The notes under the pieces: model-generated | Seen by the model: only the letters and a program-made list of their open reading frames with translations | The model's database searches: none | What the model was told of the DNA's origin: nothing | Shown here: piece after piece, positions 24,803-32,712 of the stretch | Layout: each line of letters starts with the position of its first letter | Numbering within the stretch: position 1 is the first letter of the stretch | Assembly: GCA_021160245.1 (NCBI GenBank) | Contig: JAGHCW010000040.1 | Coordinates: forward strand, 1 to 38,126 | Length of the DNA stretch: 38,126 nucleotides | Source of the DNA: a bacterium | GTDB lineage: Bacteria; B130-G9 | Direction: 5' to 3' | Position numbers and translations under genes: made by a program

Positions 24803-25882
24803 TCATTCCCCGCGCCTCGACCCGGTGGCGTTCTTCGCTCTGGTGGGCAAGACCAACGCAATAATAATGAGCAGTATCGCGACTAATAAGGGATACTGGA
24901 ACCTCTCATTATAGACAACGACGGTTCTGGACTGCAACTCTTTTCTGACCATCTGGGCGATGGCAGCCGAAATGGGCCCCGAGCCGCCGCCCCGACCGGA
25001 GAGCTGCACGGTTTTCCCACCCGTGATTTCCGCGGCCCTCGCAAGCCCCGTCAGGTTGAGTTTTGAGATGATGACGTTCCTGTCTCTATCTCTCCGATAC
25101 TCCTTCAATCCCCCGGACTCCTCGCGGACGGGTATGGGCGCGCCTTGAGCGGTTCCGACGGCGACCGAATGGATGATAACGCCTTGCTTACTCGCTTCCC
25201 GTGCCGCCGCCTCGAGGTCGCCCGAGTGGCTCTCACCGTCCGAGAAGACAACCAGCGTCTTGTATTGCTGCTCCCCAGCGGCAAAAAGATTGCACGCCTT
25301 CTCAATCGCCGAGGGCAAGGCCGTCCCTCCAACCTCGACCGAGCCGACCTGGACGCTTTTCAGAAACATCGAGAACGCCCCGTAGTCCATCGTGAGCGGG
25401 CACTGCACGTGCGCCCGGCCTGCGAATACGACCAGCGCGACGCGGTGGCTCCGAAGGTGGCTAATGAGGCGCAGTATCTCGAGTTTGGCCCGCTCGAACC
25501 TGTTTGGGCCGATGTCCTCAGCAAGCATACTACGCGATGTGTCCAAGAGGATGACGACGTCAACGCCTCTGGCGGAAAGCTGAACCTCGCGCTCTCCGTA
25601 TCTCGGCCGAGCAAGCGCAAGCAGCACAAGAGCAATAGCGATGATGATGAGCGCGGCCCGCAATTTCTGCCGAGAGGGATTGACCGACGATAAAAGCCCA
25701 TCAAGAACCGGCGCATTAGCAAATCGCGCCAGCGCCCTCTGCCGGCGCCTCGTCGCCCATCTAACGAGAAGCACGAGTAGGACGACCACGAGCGGAATAA
25801 GATACAGATACGGCAGATTGCCGAATGCGACTCGGATGGCGTCAAGAATCCTTTCAACCACGTTTGTAAGCAATTTATTCAA
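24803..25882 (-). CDS. batB: BatA/BatB-type von Willebrand factor A membrane protein
   Basis: This 359-residue protein has a membrane helix at about residues 24-40 and another at about 76-91. Its VWA domain has an intact MIDAS metal site: DTSRS at 114-118, a Thr in VGGTALPSAI, and VVFSDGE further on. A last helix lies near the C-terminus (LVAILLIIIALVLP). This is the BatA/BatB architecture. The order VWA-BatC-BatD-BatE supports the name, and BatB is the usual neighbour of BatC. The start TTG 25882 has only an adjacent GGGGA. A GTG 7 codons downstream is possible. No MoxR ATPase, DUF58 protein or second VWA gene is next to it. The upstream region is taken by repeats and a toxin-gene remnant. 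Confidence 0.88.
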   Translation of the reverse strand: MNKLLTNVVERILDAIRVAFGNLPYLYLIPLVVVLLVLLVRWATRRRQRALARFANAPVLDGLLSSVNPSRQKLRAALIIIAIALVLLALARPRYGEREVQLSARGVDVVILLDTSRSMLAEDIGPNRFERAKLEILRLISHLRSHRVALVVFAGRAHVQCPLTMDYGAFSMFLKSVQVGSVEVGGTALPSAIEKACNLFAAGEQQYKTLVVFSDGESHSGDLEAAAREASKQGVIIHSVAVGTAQGAPIPVREESGGLKEYRRDRDRNVIISKLNLTGLARAAEITGGKTVQLSGRGGGSGPISAAIAQMVRKELQSRTVVVYNERFQYPLLVAILLIIIALVLPTRAKNATGSRRGE

Positions 25883-26016
25883 TCCCCGTTTGTCTTTTCG
25901 CTCTTAATAATAAGGCAATCTAGATTCTTAACAAGTACCAAGCGGTGTCGGTTGCCGAGGTTCATGGGTCAAATGAGATGTGACTCCGGATTGTAGGTAG
26001 GAACTTGCTGTCGTCT

Positions 26017-26143
26017 CACCCGCGTTGAAACGCGGGTGGTCTGGAAGCTGAGTCGCCCTCCCTCCTTCTCCCCGAAATCTTGATCTGAGGAGAATGGGGA
26101 GGAGCGTGTGGGGGTCCTGGGGCCTCCCGATTGAAACCGGGAG
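26017..26143. repeat. Pair of REP-like hairpins with TTGAAA loops
   Basis: Hairpin one is CACCCGCGT (26017-26025) with ACGCGGGTG (26030-26038), 9 bp around TGAA. Hairpin two is CTCCCG (26124-26129) with CGGGAG (26138-26143) around ATTGAAAC. Both have a GC stem around a TTGAAA-type core. Between them lie C-rich and G-rich stretches that can also pair (near 26060-26072 and 26096-26104). This resembles a small palindromic repeat element of the REP/BIME kind. Confidence 0.6.
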
Positions 26144-26208
26144 TTAATACAATCATAGCCAAGCTGTCGCCACCGCTTTCGCCGGGCGATGAGCGTGATT
26201 TGCCTGTT

Positions 26209-26352
26209 CTACAGCTTTTCCCAATCGGTTCTATTGACGCCAGCTTGCCGGAGTATTCTCGCCAGCAGCTCTTTGCCCACGTCGCTGTGATGCGGGTTGG
26301 GGATCCGGGGCATTACACGACTTCTTTGACTGTCAATCCGCCTCCGCAGATG
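26209..26352 (-). pseudogene. HicA toxin remnant, 5' truncated
   Basis: Read on the minus strand, the frame between stops encodes about 47 residues. It ends in IPNPHHSDVGKELLARIL, then RQAGVNRTDWEKL and a stop (26209-26211). This matches the C-terminal half of HicA mRNA interferases, which typically end with a IPNPH-x-LLxxILRQAGISxxEW pattern. The N-terminal half is missing: an in-frame stop lies at 26353-26355 and the segment between (RRRIDSQRSRVM) looks degraded. The only internal ATG gives 34 residues, too short for a working toxin. No hicB follows, because the hairpin element begins about 65 bases downstream. The recognition rests on my reading of the motif, not on a search. Confidence 0.65.
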
Positions 26353-26373
26353 CTATGACGAACAAGCTGCCAA

Positions 26374-27180
26374 CTACAAAAACCGAAGCGTCAGTTTTTG
26401 CCCCTTGTCAAAACCAAGCACCTCTTTCGCGCTCGCCTCATTGACGGAGACCTCGAGCTGCGAAGTGCTGCCGAACAACAGAGCGGGGCTTTGCTTGTCG
26501 CATTCCGCGTAGAAGTGCTTAAGCTCCTTGATGACATGGTCGCCGACAGCGAGCTCAAACTGATGATTTTCTGAGGCCTCGAGCATCTCGTCGAATCTCG
26601 CCCGCGTTATGTTCGTAACTAAGTTCCCAAACGAGTCGATGTGGATTATTTGGCCCTCGACCATGCCCTCGTCCTCGTTGACCTCGGGAACAGGCAGCTT
26701 GAGATCAACATAATCATCTATCTTATCGCCAAAACTCTCAACCTCCACTCCCTTGGTCAGCCAGCCAGCCACCGGGGCAAGGATGTCCCGACCGTGAAAT
26801 GTCGATGAGAGAGGCCTTAAGAAGTAATGCTCCGCCTCAATCTGGTGAACGTTGATGTCCTCTGGGTCCTGATAGACCCCAGACAGCACGCCGTTATCCG
26901 GCGCGACGAAGAGATGGCTATTGATCGATGCTAAGAGCATCCGCCTTCCGCTTCCAACAGTTGGATCAACAACCACCACGTGAATCGTCCAGTTTGGGAA
27001 GTAGTGATAGCTGTTCGCGAGGACGAGGCTCGCCTCCATTATGTCGTGGCGCCCGATCTCGTGAGTTATGTCAATTACGGTGACGTCACGGTTTATGTTC
27101 AACATAACGGCTTTCATCACGGCCGCGTAGTTGTCTCTGGTCCCAAAATCTGTCGTGAGCGTTACGATTGGCTGCTTCAT
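26374..27180 (-). CDS. SAM hydrolase (adenosine-forming), DUF62 family
   Basis: This 268-residue protein belongs to the SAM hydroxide adenosyltransferase family, related to fluorinase and chlorinase. It has the N-terminal motif TLTTDFGTRDNYAAVMKAV, an Asp-Arg-His set at D72 and R79 (VVVDPTVGSGRR) and H129 (STFHGRDILAP), and APDNGVLSGV. The C-terminal domain contains HIDSFGNLVTNI. Family members hydrolyse S-adenosylmethionine to adenosine and methionine. The Asp-Arg-His set, at the expected spacing, favours hydrolysis over halogenation. The gene stands alone on the minus strand. Its physiological role, perhaps SAM turnover, is not known from context. Confidence 0.9.
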   Translation of the reverse strand: MKQPIVTLTTDFGTRDNYAAVMKAVMLNINRDVTVIDITHEIGRHDIMEASLVLANSYHYFPNWTIHVVVVDPTVGSGRRMLLASINSHLFVAPDNGVLSGVYQDPEDINVHQIEAEHYFLRPLSSTFHGRDILAPVAGWLTKGVEVESFGDKIDDYVDLKLPVPEVNEDEGMVEGQIIHIDSFGNLVTNITRARFDEMLEASENHQFELAVGDHVIKELKHFYAECDKQSPALLFGSTSQLEVSVNEASAKEVLGFDKGQKLTLRFL

Positions 27181-27478
27181 GCTAAGACCTCCAAAACTGC
27201 CGGCGCGAGGCCTCGCGATTTGATCACCTGCGCCTCATTATGATTCATGACCAACATCAGATTGACGCTGTTTAATATACTTGCAGCACGCCGGATGTAA
27301 AGCGTGAAGTTTTGGTCGAAGTTGCCCAAGGCGAAAAGAGGGACAAATGGGAAGGAGCAATGCTTGTTGCCAAAGCTCGAGCAATTCTTTGGGCCATCGC
27401 AGTTCGATTTGACAGCGGCGCCCTGGATTGCTATCTATCAATGACTGTTCATGTTTAACATCAGATTAGGGAGATATT
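27181..27478 (+). other. 298-base intergenic region with a 20-bp imperfect direct repeat
   Basis: TTCATGnnnAACATCAGATT occurs at 27244-27263 and 27448-27467 (17 of 20 positions identical). A short open frame between them (about 27275-27459, containing KRDKWEGAMLVAKARA) has no clear start and I do not recognise it. It could be a gene remnant. The divergent promoters for the SAM hydrolase and tlpA must lie here, but I cannot place them. Confidence 0.4.
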
Positions 27479-28000
27479 ATGAACACTAATAGGTCTCGTG
27501 CTCGGCTGGCCCTCATAGTCCTGCCGTTTGTGATACTTGCTCTCTCCGCCTCGGCCTTTGCCGGCGATGTCAAACCCGCAAATAAGAAAGCGCCGGATTT
27601 CACGCTCAAAGACGCAAAGACCGGGAAGATGGTCTCTATGTCGGATTTCAAGGGCAAAGTTGTGCTTGTTGATTTCTGGGCAACCTGGTGCGTGCCATGC
27701 AAGAAGGCGATGACGTTTTATGAGAAGCTCTACCGGAAGAAATACAAGGAAGGCTTCGTTGTCCTAGCGATCTCAATTGACAAGAGCGAGAAGAAGCTTA
27801 ACCGCTTCCTCAAGCGGCGTCCAGTGAGTTTCTACATTCTCCACGATCCGGGAAAGTTAGCGGCGAAGAAGTATGGGGCGTTTAGGGTTCCCACGACGGT
27901 TCTGATTGACAGAAATGGTGTGATCCAAAACAAGTACTTTGGGGGTGGCGCCACCATGAAGAAGATCATAACGGCGAGGGTGGAGGAACTATTGAAATGA
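27479..28000 (+). CDS. TlpA/ResA-family thioredoxin-like protein
   Basis: This 173-residue protein has a signal peptide cleaved near SAFA (residue 28) and a thioredoxin fold of the TlpA/AhpC-TSA group: APDFTLKDAKTGK, then VVLVDFWATWCVPCKK with redox Cys71 and Cys74, and a cis-Pro region, FRVPTTVLIDRNG. ATG 27479 follows GGGAG at 7 bases. It probably acts as a periplasmic thiol-disulfide reductase. The stop overlaps the next start as ATGA, linking it to a DUF4266 lipoprotein and a DUF3570 barrel. Reduction of cysteines or cofactors in those partners is plausible but inferred. Confidence 0.9.
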   Translation: MNTNRSRARLALIVLPFVILALSASAFAGDVKPANKKAPDFTLKDAKTGKMVSMSDFKGKVVLVDFWATWCVPCKKAMTFYEKLYRKKYKEGFVVLAISIDKSEKKLNRFLKRRPVSFYILHDPGKLAAKKYGAFRVPTTVLIDRNGVIQNKYFGGGATMKKIITARVEELLK

Positions 28001-28296
28001 AAGACTGCACCAACGGCACAGAGCAGAGGGGGAGTTGCGCGACGTCCGCCGGCATAATAATCCGTCGATGGCCTATCCTTCTGGTTTTACTCGCGATCGT
28101 TTTGCCGACCTGCCAGGGCTGCGCGACTGTAAAGCCCTACGAGATGGAGTTCTTGACCGATCCTATAATGTTGTTCGATGAGATAAACCCGGACGTCGCA
28201 TCGCTTGAGTTTCTCGTCTTTGGCGACGCTGAGCGGACGTGGGTGACCGGGGCTGGTGGTGGCGGAGGCGGTTGCGTAAGCTGCGCCGGACGCTGA
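27997..28296 (+). CDS. DUF4266-type small lipoprotein with a Gly/Cys tail
   Basis: This 99-residue protein starts at an ATG overlapping the tlpA stop (ATGA). After a positively charged region and a hydrophobic stretch (WPILLVLLAIVLP), the segment TCQGCATVKPYE gives a likely lipidation Cys at 42. The lipobox is imperfect and Cys39 is nearby. The mature part has the DUF4266 pattern LTDPIMLFDEINPD, then a Gly run and CVSCAG at the extreme C-terminus. Such short lipoproteins have conserved Gly/Cys ends, which suggests metal or cofactor binding or modification. The function is unknown. Position between a thioredoxin-like protein and an outer-membrane barrel indicates a shared envelope job. Confidence 0.75.
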   Translation: MKDCTNGTEQRGSCATSAGIIIRRWPILLVLLAIVLPTCQGCATVKPYEMEFLTDPIMLFDEINPDVASLEFLVFGDAERTWVTGAGGGGGGCVSCAGR

Positions 28297-28392
28297 AATC
28301 TCGTGAAGACATTGAATGAACGGAACCAACCTTTGAAGGCTGGCCGAGAATCCGGTCACGAATCGCAAATTTCGCCAATTGAGAGGGGTCTT

Positions 28393-29523
28393 GTGCATAC
28401 AATCAATAGGTACTGCGTGGTCTTGCTCTTTGTCGCCTCGTTATCTCTTCTCTCATCAGTGGAGAGCTGGGGCAGCCAGGATATGTTCACATATAGCTAC
28501 TTTCACTACACTGATGACGATGATACAGATCAGGATGCGATGGCCTTCAGGCTTGAGAAGCAGATTATCGAGTGGACGAAGATAAAGGCGTCCTATATAC
28601 ACTCCGACATCAAGTATTTCAATACTGAGTTCGGCTCTTGGCAGGGCGATAAGAAGCCTTTTTACTCGCATGGCGATCAGTATTCACTTCAAGTTGAGCA
28701 GAAGACCTTCAAGGAGGGCAAGGTCGTGCTTGGCTATACGTTTTCTGAGGCGGCGATGAGGCTGACCGATGCGTACTTGATGCATGAGATGGAGGACAAG
28801 CTGGGCAAGATACGTAAGCCGTCGTCGAACAGCTACAACATCTCTTATTCCCAGCCGCTTTTTGAGCAGAACACAACAATTGAGGCCGCCTATTCCTATA
28901 TAGACGCCAAGTTGACGCCTTATTGGGAATACAGTCTCTTCACTAATGACTGGGAGGGCGACAGGACTACGTCATACACTAATTCTGTCTCGCTTACCGT
29001 TACGCAGATACTCACTGAATACACAATGTGTCAGCTCAGCGCATCTTATGCCACGCAAAGCGATCTGCCCGCCACGTGGGACTTCTCGGCCAAGTTGAAC
29101 CAATATCTGCCAACCCGGACCTCCATTCAGGGCTACTACCGCTACTCCGAGGATGGGGACCGCTTCTATTCCGACACGTTTGAGGTTAAGGCCTATCAAT
29201 ACATTTTGCAGGACATAACACTCCTCGCCCGATACCGTATGCACAAGGAGCACGATTCCAGCCTCAATGAGGAGCAAGAAGAGGTTTACCACATTCGTGA
29301 AGATGGCGCCGCCGGCGACCTCAGCGTGGGACTCTTCCCCACAAACTCGGACACGGTTGGCGGCGGCCTCATCCTGGACGTGCTAAACCTTGCTGGAGCA
29401 CCGGCCTGGATGGGCGGCAATCATCTGGATAAAATCAATCTCGATGTGAGGTACGATCACTACCACACAAATCACGGGCTGAAGGCTGATATGTACCTCG
29501 CCGGGCTCGCGTTCCTGTTCTAG
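28393..29523 (+). CDS. DUF3570-like outer-membrane beta-barrel
   Basis: I use GTG 28393, with GAGAGGGG just upstream and a signal peptide directly after it (YCVVLLFVASLSLLSS). GTG 28303 in the same frame would put 30 unlikely residues in front. The 376-residue protein is rich in alternating aromatic and polar strands (MFTYSYFHYTDDDDTDQD, SYNISYSQPLFEQNTTIEAAY, SIQGYYRYSEDGDRFYSD) and ends in Phe (LAGLAFLF), a typical last strand of outer-membrane barrels. The strand pattern and the DUF4266/TlpA neighbours fit DUF3570. It may form a channel or receptor for whatever the lipoprotein and thioredoxin handle. Confidence 0.75.
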   Translation: MHTINRYCVVLLFVASLSLLSSVESWGSQDMFTYSYFHYTDDDDTDQDAMAFRLEKQIIEWTKIKASYIHSDIKYFNTEFGSWQGDKKPFYSHGDQYSLQVEQKTFKEGKVVLGYTFSEAAMRLTDAYLMHEMEDKLGKIRKPSSNSYNISYSQPLFEQNTTIEAAYSYIDAKLTPYWEYSLFTNDWEGDRTTSYTNSVSLTVTQILTEYTMCQLSASYATQSDLPATWDFSAKLNQYLPTRTSIQGYYRYSEDGDRFYSDTFEVKAYQYILQDITLLARYRMHKEHDSSLNEEQEEVYHIREDGAAGDLSVGLFPTNSDTVGGGLILDVLNLAGAPAWMGGNHLDKINLDVRYDHYHTNHGLKADMYLAGLAFLF

Positions 29524-29584
29524 TCCGAACGCAGCGCTTAAGTTCTTTGCCGGATTTAAGATTCTGCCCTGCCTCAACGCTGGG

Positions 29585-30355
29585 CTACAGGTTTCCGTTC
29601 ACGAACGCCTTTGTTTGGTCGTTTGATGGCGAATCGAAGAGTTTTGGAAGCGGGCCTTCGTCCACCTTCTGGCCATCTACCAGCAACAAACCGCGGTCGC
29701 CGATTCTCTTTGCCTGGTCAACGTCGTGCGTGACGAAGAGCACCGAGAGCCCATGCTCGAAAGTTAGATGCCTAACGTGCTTTTCAATGGCGAGAGTTGC
29801 GCTCGGATCGAGCGATGCGGTCGGCTCGTCCATGAGCAAGACCTCCGGTTGATTTGCGAGCACACGGGCAATCGCGACGCGTTGCTTTTCGCCCTCAGAC
29901 AGCTCCGCGGTCTTGCGTTCAATAAAATCGCCGGATAGGCCGGCCATGCCGAGGCATTCGACAACTTGTCTCTTCTCCTCCTCATAGCTCATGGCGCCAG
30001 TCTCATCTCTATTTAGCCGGGGGCCGAACATTATGTTGTCAAGAACCGTGCCCTCAAAAAGAGCTGGCGTTTGTTGCACTAGACCGACGCGGCGCCTCAG
30101 CTGAGTAACGTCAAGTTCAAGCGTGTCTAGGCTGTCCAAGAAGACTGTGCCTCCAGTCGGAATCAACAGGCGATTGGCTAGTCTTAGCACCGTGCTCTTG
30201 CCGGAACCGGACGGGCCGGCGATTATGAAAACCTCCCTCGGCCCAATGCTGAAGGAGATATTCCTCAATATCGCTCGCTTGCCGCCCTTGAGCTCCTTCT
30301 CGTCAACATCAAGCCATGCAAATGATACAGACTTGAAGCCCAATTTCTCAACCAT
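29585..30355 (-). CDS. ABC transporter ATP-binding protein
   Basis: This 256-residue ABC ATPase has an intact Walker A (GPSGSGKST), Q-loop (VGLVQQTPALFEG), signature (LSEGEKQRVAIAR), Walker B (VLLMDEPTASLD) and H-loop (VLFVTHD). It most resembles the FetA/PstB-like group, by the Q-loop and spacing. No permease gene is next to it, so its partner must be encoded elsewhere. Alternatively it is a non-transport ATPase. It lies 47 bases downstream of the ATP-grasp/FMN fusion gene on the same strand and is probably co-transcribed. The ribosome-binding site is weak (AAGG). Confidence 0.9.
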   Translation of the reverse strand: MVEKLGFKSVSFAWLDVDEKELKGGKRAILRNISFSIGPREVFIIAGPSGSGKSTVLRLANRLLIPTGGTVFLDSLDTLELDVTQLRRRVGLVQQTPALFEGTVLDNIMFGPRLNRDETGAMSYEEEKRQVVECLGMAGLSGDFIERKTAELSEGEKQRVAIARVLANQPEVLLMDEPTASLDPSATLAIEKHVRHLTFEHGLSVLFVTHDVDQAKRIGDRGLLLVDGQKVDEGPLPKLFDSPSNDQTKAFVNGNL

Positions 30356-30402
30356 TTGGGGGCCTTTTCTATGTTATGCGATGTGAATTCTGGTCTTTTG
30401 CT

Positions 30403-32637
30403 TCAGACCTGAACAACAACATCCGGCGTGATGTCATCGAGGGACTCGCATCCCGTAAGAACCATCGAACTCTCAAGCTCCTCCCTCAGACTGTTGATAT
30501 AGTACTCGACGCCGTCAATGCCGCCCCCAAAAGCCGCAATCGCCATCGGCCTCCCTATAAGCACCGCCTCAGCCCCCAGCGCCAGGCATTTCAGAACATC
30601 CGCTCCTGAGCGGACGCCACCATCTACTAGAATCTTCGCTCTTCTTCGGACAACAGAGACGATCTTCGGTAGAACGTCAAGTGCTCCCGGCATGTTGTCC
30701 AGCACTCTTCCGCCATGATTCGAGACAACAATCGCTCTAGCGCCCGCCTCAACGGCTGCCACAGCGTCCCAAACCGTCATTATGCCCTTAACGACGAACG
30801 GCAATCTCGTCATGGCAATGATCTCCCGCAGCTGCTCGGCGGATTTCGACTCGACCGGTTGCTGCATCATGTCCATCGTCAAGAACCTCGCGCCATCGAC
30901 ATCCATTCCAACCGCGAGGCATCCCGCCTTCTCTGAGGCCTTAATTCGCTCCAAGATAGCGTCTCGGCTGACGCGCGGCTTGAAGATCGGAATACCACAG
31001 CCACCACACTCCGCAATCGCGCCCAGACCAGCATGATACATTGTCGGCAAAGCGCCATCGCCAACCAAGCAAACCGTCCCGGCGTGCTTGCAGCCGGTTA
31101 CTATAAGTCTCGCGTATTCTTCTTCGGTAACCGCGCCGCCCATATTCAAATTCGTCCCGGTCATTGGCGCTGCCAAGATGGGGCAGCTGAGCGTTAAGTT
31201 GAAGAGATCATAGGACGTGTCCGGCTTCCGCACGCCGTGAATCGAGCGAACGTTGATCTTGTATTTATTAAGCGACTTGATGTTTGCCACGAACGAGGCG
31301 CCGGTGCCGACTGCGCCCATGCCGGGCACTGAAGTCGGGCAATCTCGGCCATCGCAGACTTCACAGGCTCGACAGGCAAGACCCATGAGCCGACGCGCGT
31401 TGTCACGCAGAATCTTGTGGGTTAGCTTCACCTGCTTACCGATCTCTATGTTGATCAGGTTCTGGGCGGCCTTGTTCACGGCTATCGCCTCGTCCCGGGT
31501 GTCGGCAACGGTTATGATGTTTATGGGTTTATCGAGATTGCAGGTCGGTGCATGGACATAATCGCCGGGGCTGACATTGACGACAACTTCCACTACTCCG
31601 GGTATCGATTGCGCGGCGTTCACGCCCTCTATCTTTCTTATCTGTCCAGGCAATGAGAAGACAGCGCGTTCGGCTGAAACTCGTCTGTACTTCGGCTCCA
31701 CACCCGTGGGCTCAACGCCGAGCGCTATCTCTATCGCTCCCTTGATGCTACTTATGCCAGTTGAGAGCGGATATGTATGGCTCGACATGAAGCCACCGGA
31801 GAGCCGGGCCGCTATCTCGCCGATCATGGCGCCCTTGGAAGTTAGCTTGATGTCCCCCTTGGCTGCTCCAATCGTCAGACCGAGCGCCCTAATGCCCCGA
31901 AGCATCACCTCGCAAGCGTCATCGATCTGCTCCTTCGGGAGAATGCTGGGCATCGTATGACCGATCTCAACGAAGTACGGGGGAAAACCTATGATCCGAT
32001 CAGCTATCCCAACGAGGCGGACTTCACCTTTCCAAACCAGGGCATCTATAGAGAGCTCCGGGCCGTCCATGAAATCCTCTATGATAAGCTCCCCTGAAGG
32101 GGAGGCCTCCTTCGCTCGGTGGAACGCCTCGGGGATATCGTCCTTTGAGTCAACGCGCATTACGCCGCGCGCCCCCATGTTATCCGAGGGTTTCACTACA
32201 AGTGGGAAGCTGTCCAGATCGTCCGTTGCCCGGAATGCCTCCTGCAAGGTCCAAACCCCCCGAAAGCTGGGTGATGGCACGTTGTGCTCCTGAAACCGCC
32301 GACGCATTTTTATCTTGTTCGTTGCAGCTTCTGCATTCTCAAACTTGTTCCCGGGCAGTCCTAGAGCATTCGCCACCGCTGAAACCGTCATCGAGGCGTC
32401 CGTCCCTGCGGTAATAACGCCGTCGATTTTCCGATGCATCGCGTAGCTTCTGGCAACTCGAACCGTTCCCTCGATATCCCGTGTGCTGACAATAACAGGG
32501 ATATCTGCATAGCGCATCCCGACCGCCTTCGAGTTCATGTCCGTCACCATGGTGATCAGACCCATGTCCTTCGCTATCCGAATGGCCGGCAGCTGGAGGA
32601 AGCCTGCTCCAATTATCATTATCGTCTTGGGACTCAT
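30403..32637 (-). CDS. ATP-grasp ligase fused to an FMN-dependent alpha-hydroxy-acid dehydrogenase
   Basis: This 744-residue protein joins two enzymes. Residues about 1-310 are an ATP-grasp ligase: IMIIGAGFLQLPAIRIAKDMG, the ATP-binding loop VVKPSDNMGARGV and the metal-binding GEIAARLSGGF with E274. A C-terminal lobe to about 405 follows. Residues about 410-744 are a lactate/glycolate-oxidase-type TIM barrel: PILAAPMTGTNLNMGG, VVKGIMTVWDA with the conserved Lys, SNHGGRVLD with catalytic His641 and Arg644, and VDGGVRSGADV. The junction holds a CX2CX2CX4C motif (C422, C425, C428, C433) followed by GTGASF, as I recall from stand-alone clostridial homologues of the second half. It could bind an iron-sulfur cluster or zinc. 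An amide- or peptide-forming step coupled to oxidation or reduction is an inference. It probably shares an operon with the upstream aminotransferase. Confidence 0.88.
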   Translation of the reverse strand: MSPKTIMIIGAGFLQLPAIRIAKDMGLITMVTDMNSKAVGMRYADIPVIVSTRDIEGTVRVARSYAMHRKIDGVITAGTDASMTVSAVANALGLPGNKFENAEAATNKIKMRRRFQEHNVPSPSFRGVWTLQEAFRATDDLDSFPLVVKPSDNMGARGVMRVDSKDDIPEAFHRAKEASPSGELIIEDFMDGPELSIDALVWKGEVRLVGIADRIIGFPPYFVEIGHTMPSILPKEQIDDACEVMLRGIRALGLTIGAAKGDIKLTSKGAMIGEIAARLSGGFMSSHTYPLSTGISSIKGAIEIALGVEPTGVEPKYRRVSAERAVFSLPGQIRKIEGVNAAQSIPGVVEVVVNVSPGDYVHAPTCNLDKPINIITVADTRDEAIAVNKAAQNLINIEIGKQVKLTHKILRDNARRLMGLACRACEVCDGRDCPTSVPGMGAVGTGASFVANIKSLNKYKINVRSIHGVRKPDTSYDLFNLTLSCPILAAPMTGTNLNMGGAVTEEEYARLIVTGCKHAGTVCLVGDGALPTMYHAGLGAIAECGGCGIPIFKPRVSRDAILERIKASEKAGCLAVGMDVDGARFLTMDMMQQPVESKSAEQLREIIAMTRLPFVVKGIMTVWDAVAAVEAGARAIVVSNHGGRVLDNMPGALDVLPKIVSVVRRRAKILVDGGVRSGADVLKCLALGAEAVLIGRPMAIAAFGGGIDGVEYYINSLREELESSMVLTGCESLDDITPDVVVQV

Positions 32638-32712
32638 TCTCTCACTCCCTTACATCATTTCTGCATAGTTCATTCAGATGATGATCGAATGCATCAATCC
32701 AGTGCTCTTGCC

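Larger units (their letters stand above)
25883..26373 (-). other. 491-base gap upstream of the Bat operon
   Basis: This gap separates the SAM hydrolase and bat genes, both on the minus strand. It holds two REP-like hairpins (26017-26143) and a remnant of a hicA toxin gene (26209-26352). A plus-strand open frame (26131-26358) begins inside the second hairpin and runs antisense to the remnant, so I do not count it as a gene. I could not identify a bat promoter with confidence. Confidence 0.6.

Noticed and set aside
26131-26358. 75-codon plus-strand frame
   Set aside because: It starts inside a REP-like hairpin and is antisense to the HicA-like remnant, which explains its coding-like composition better.
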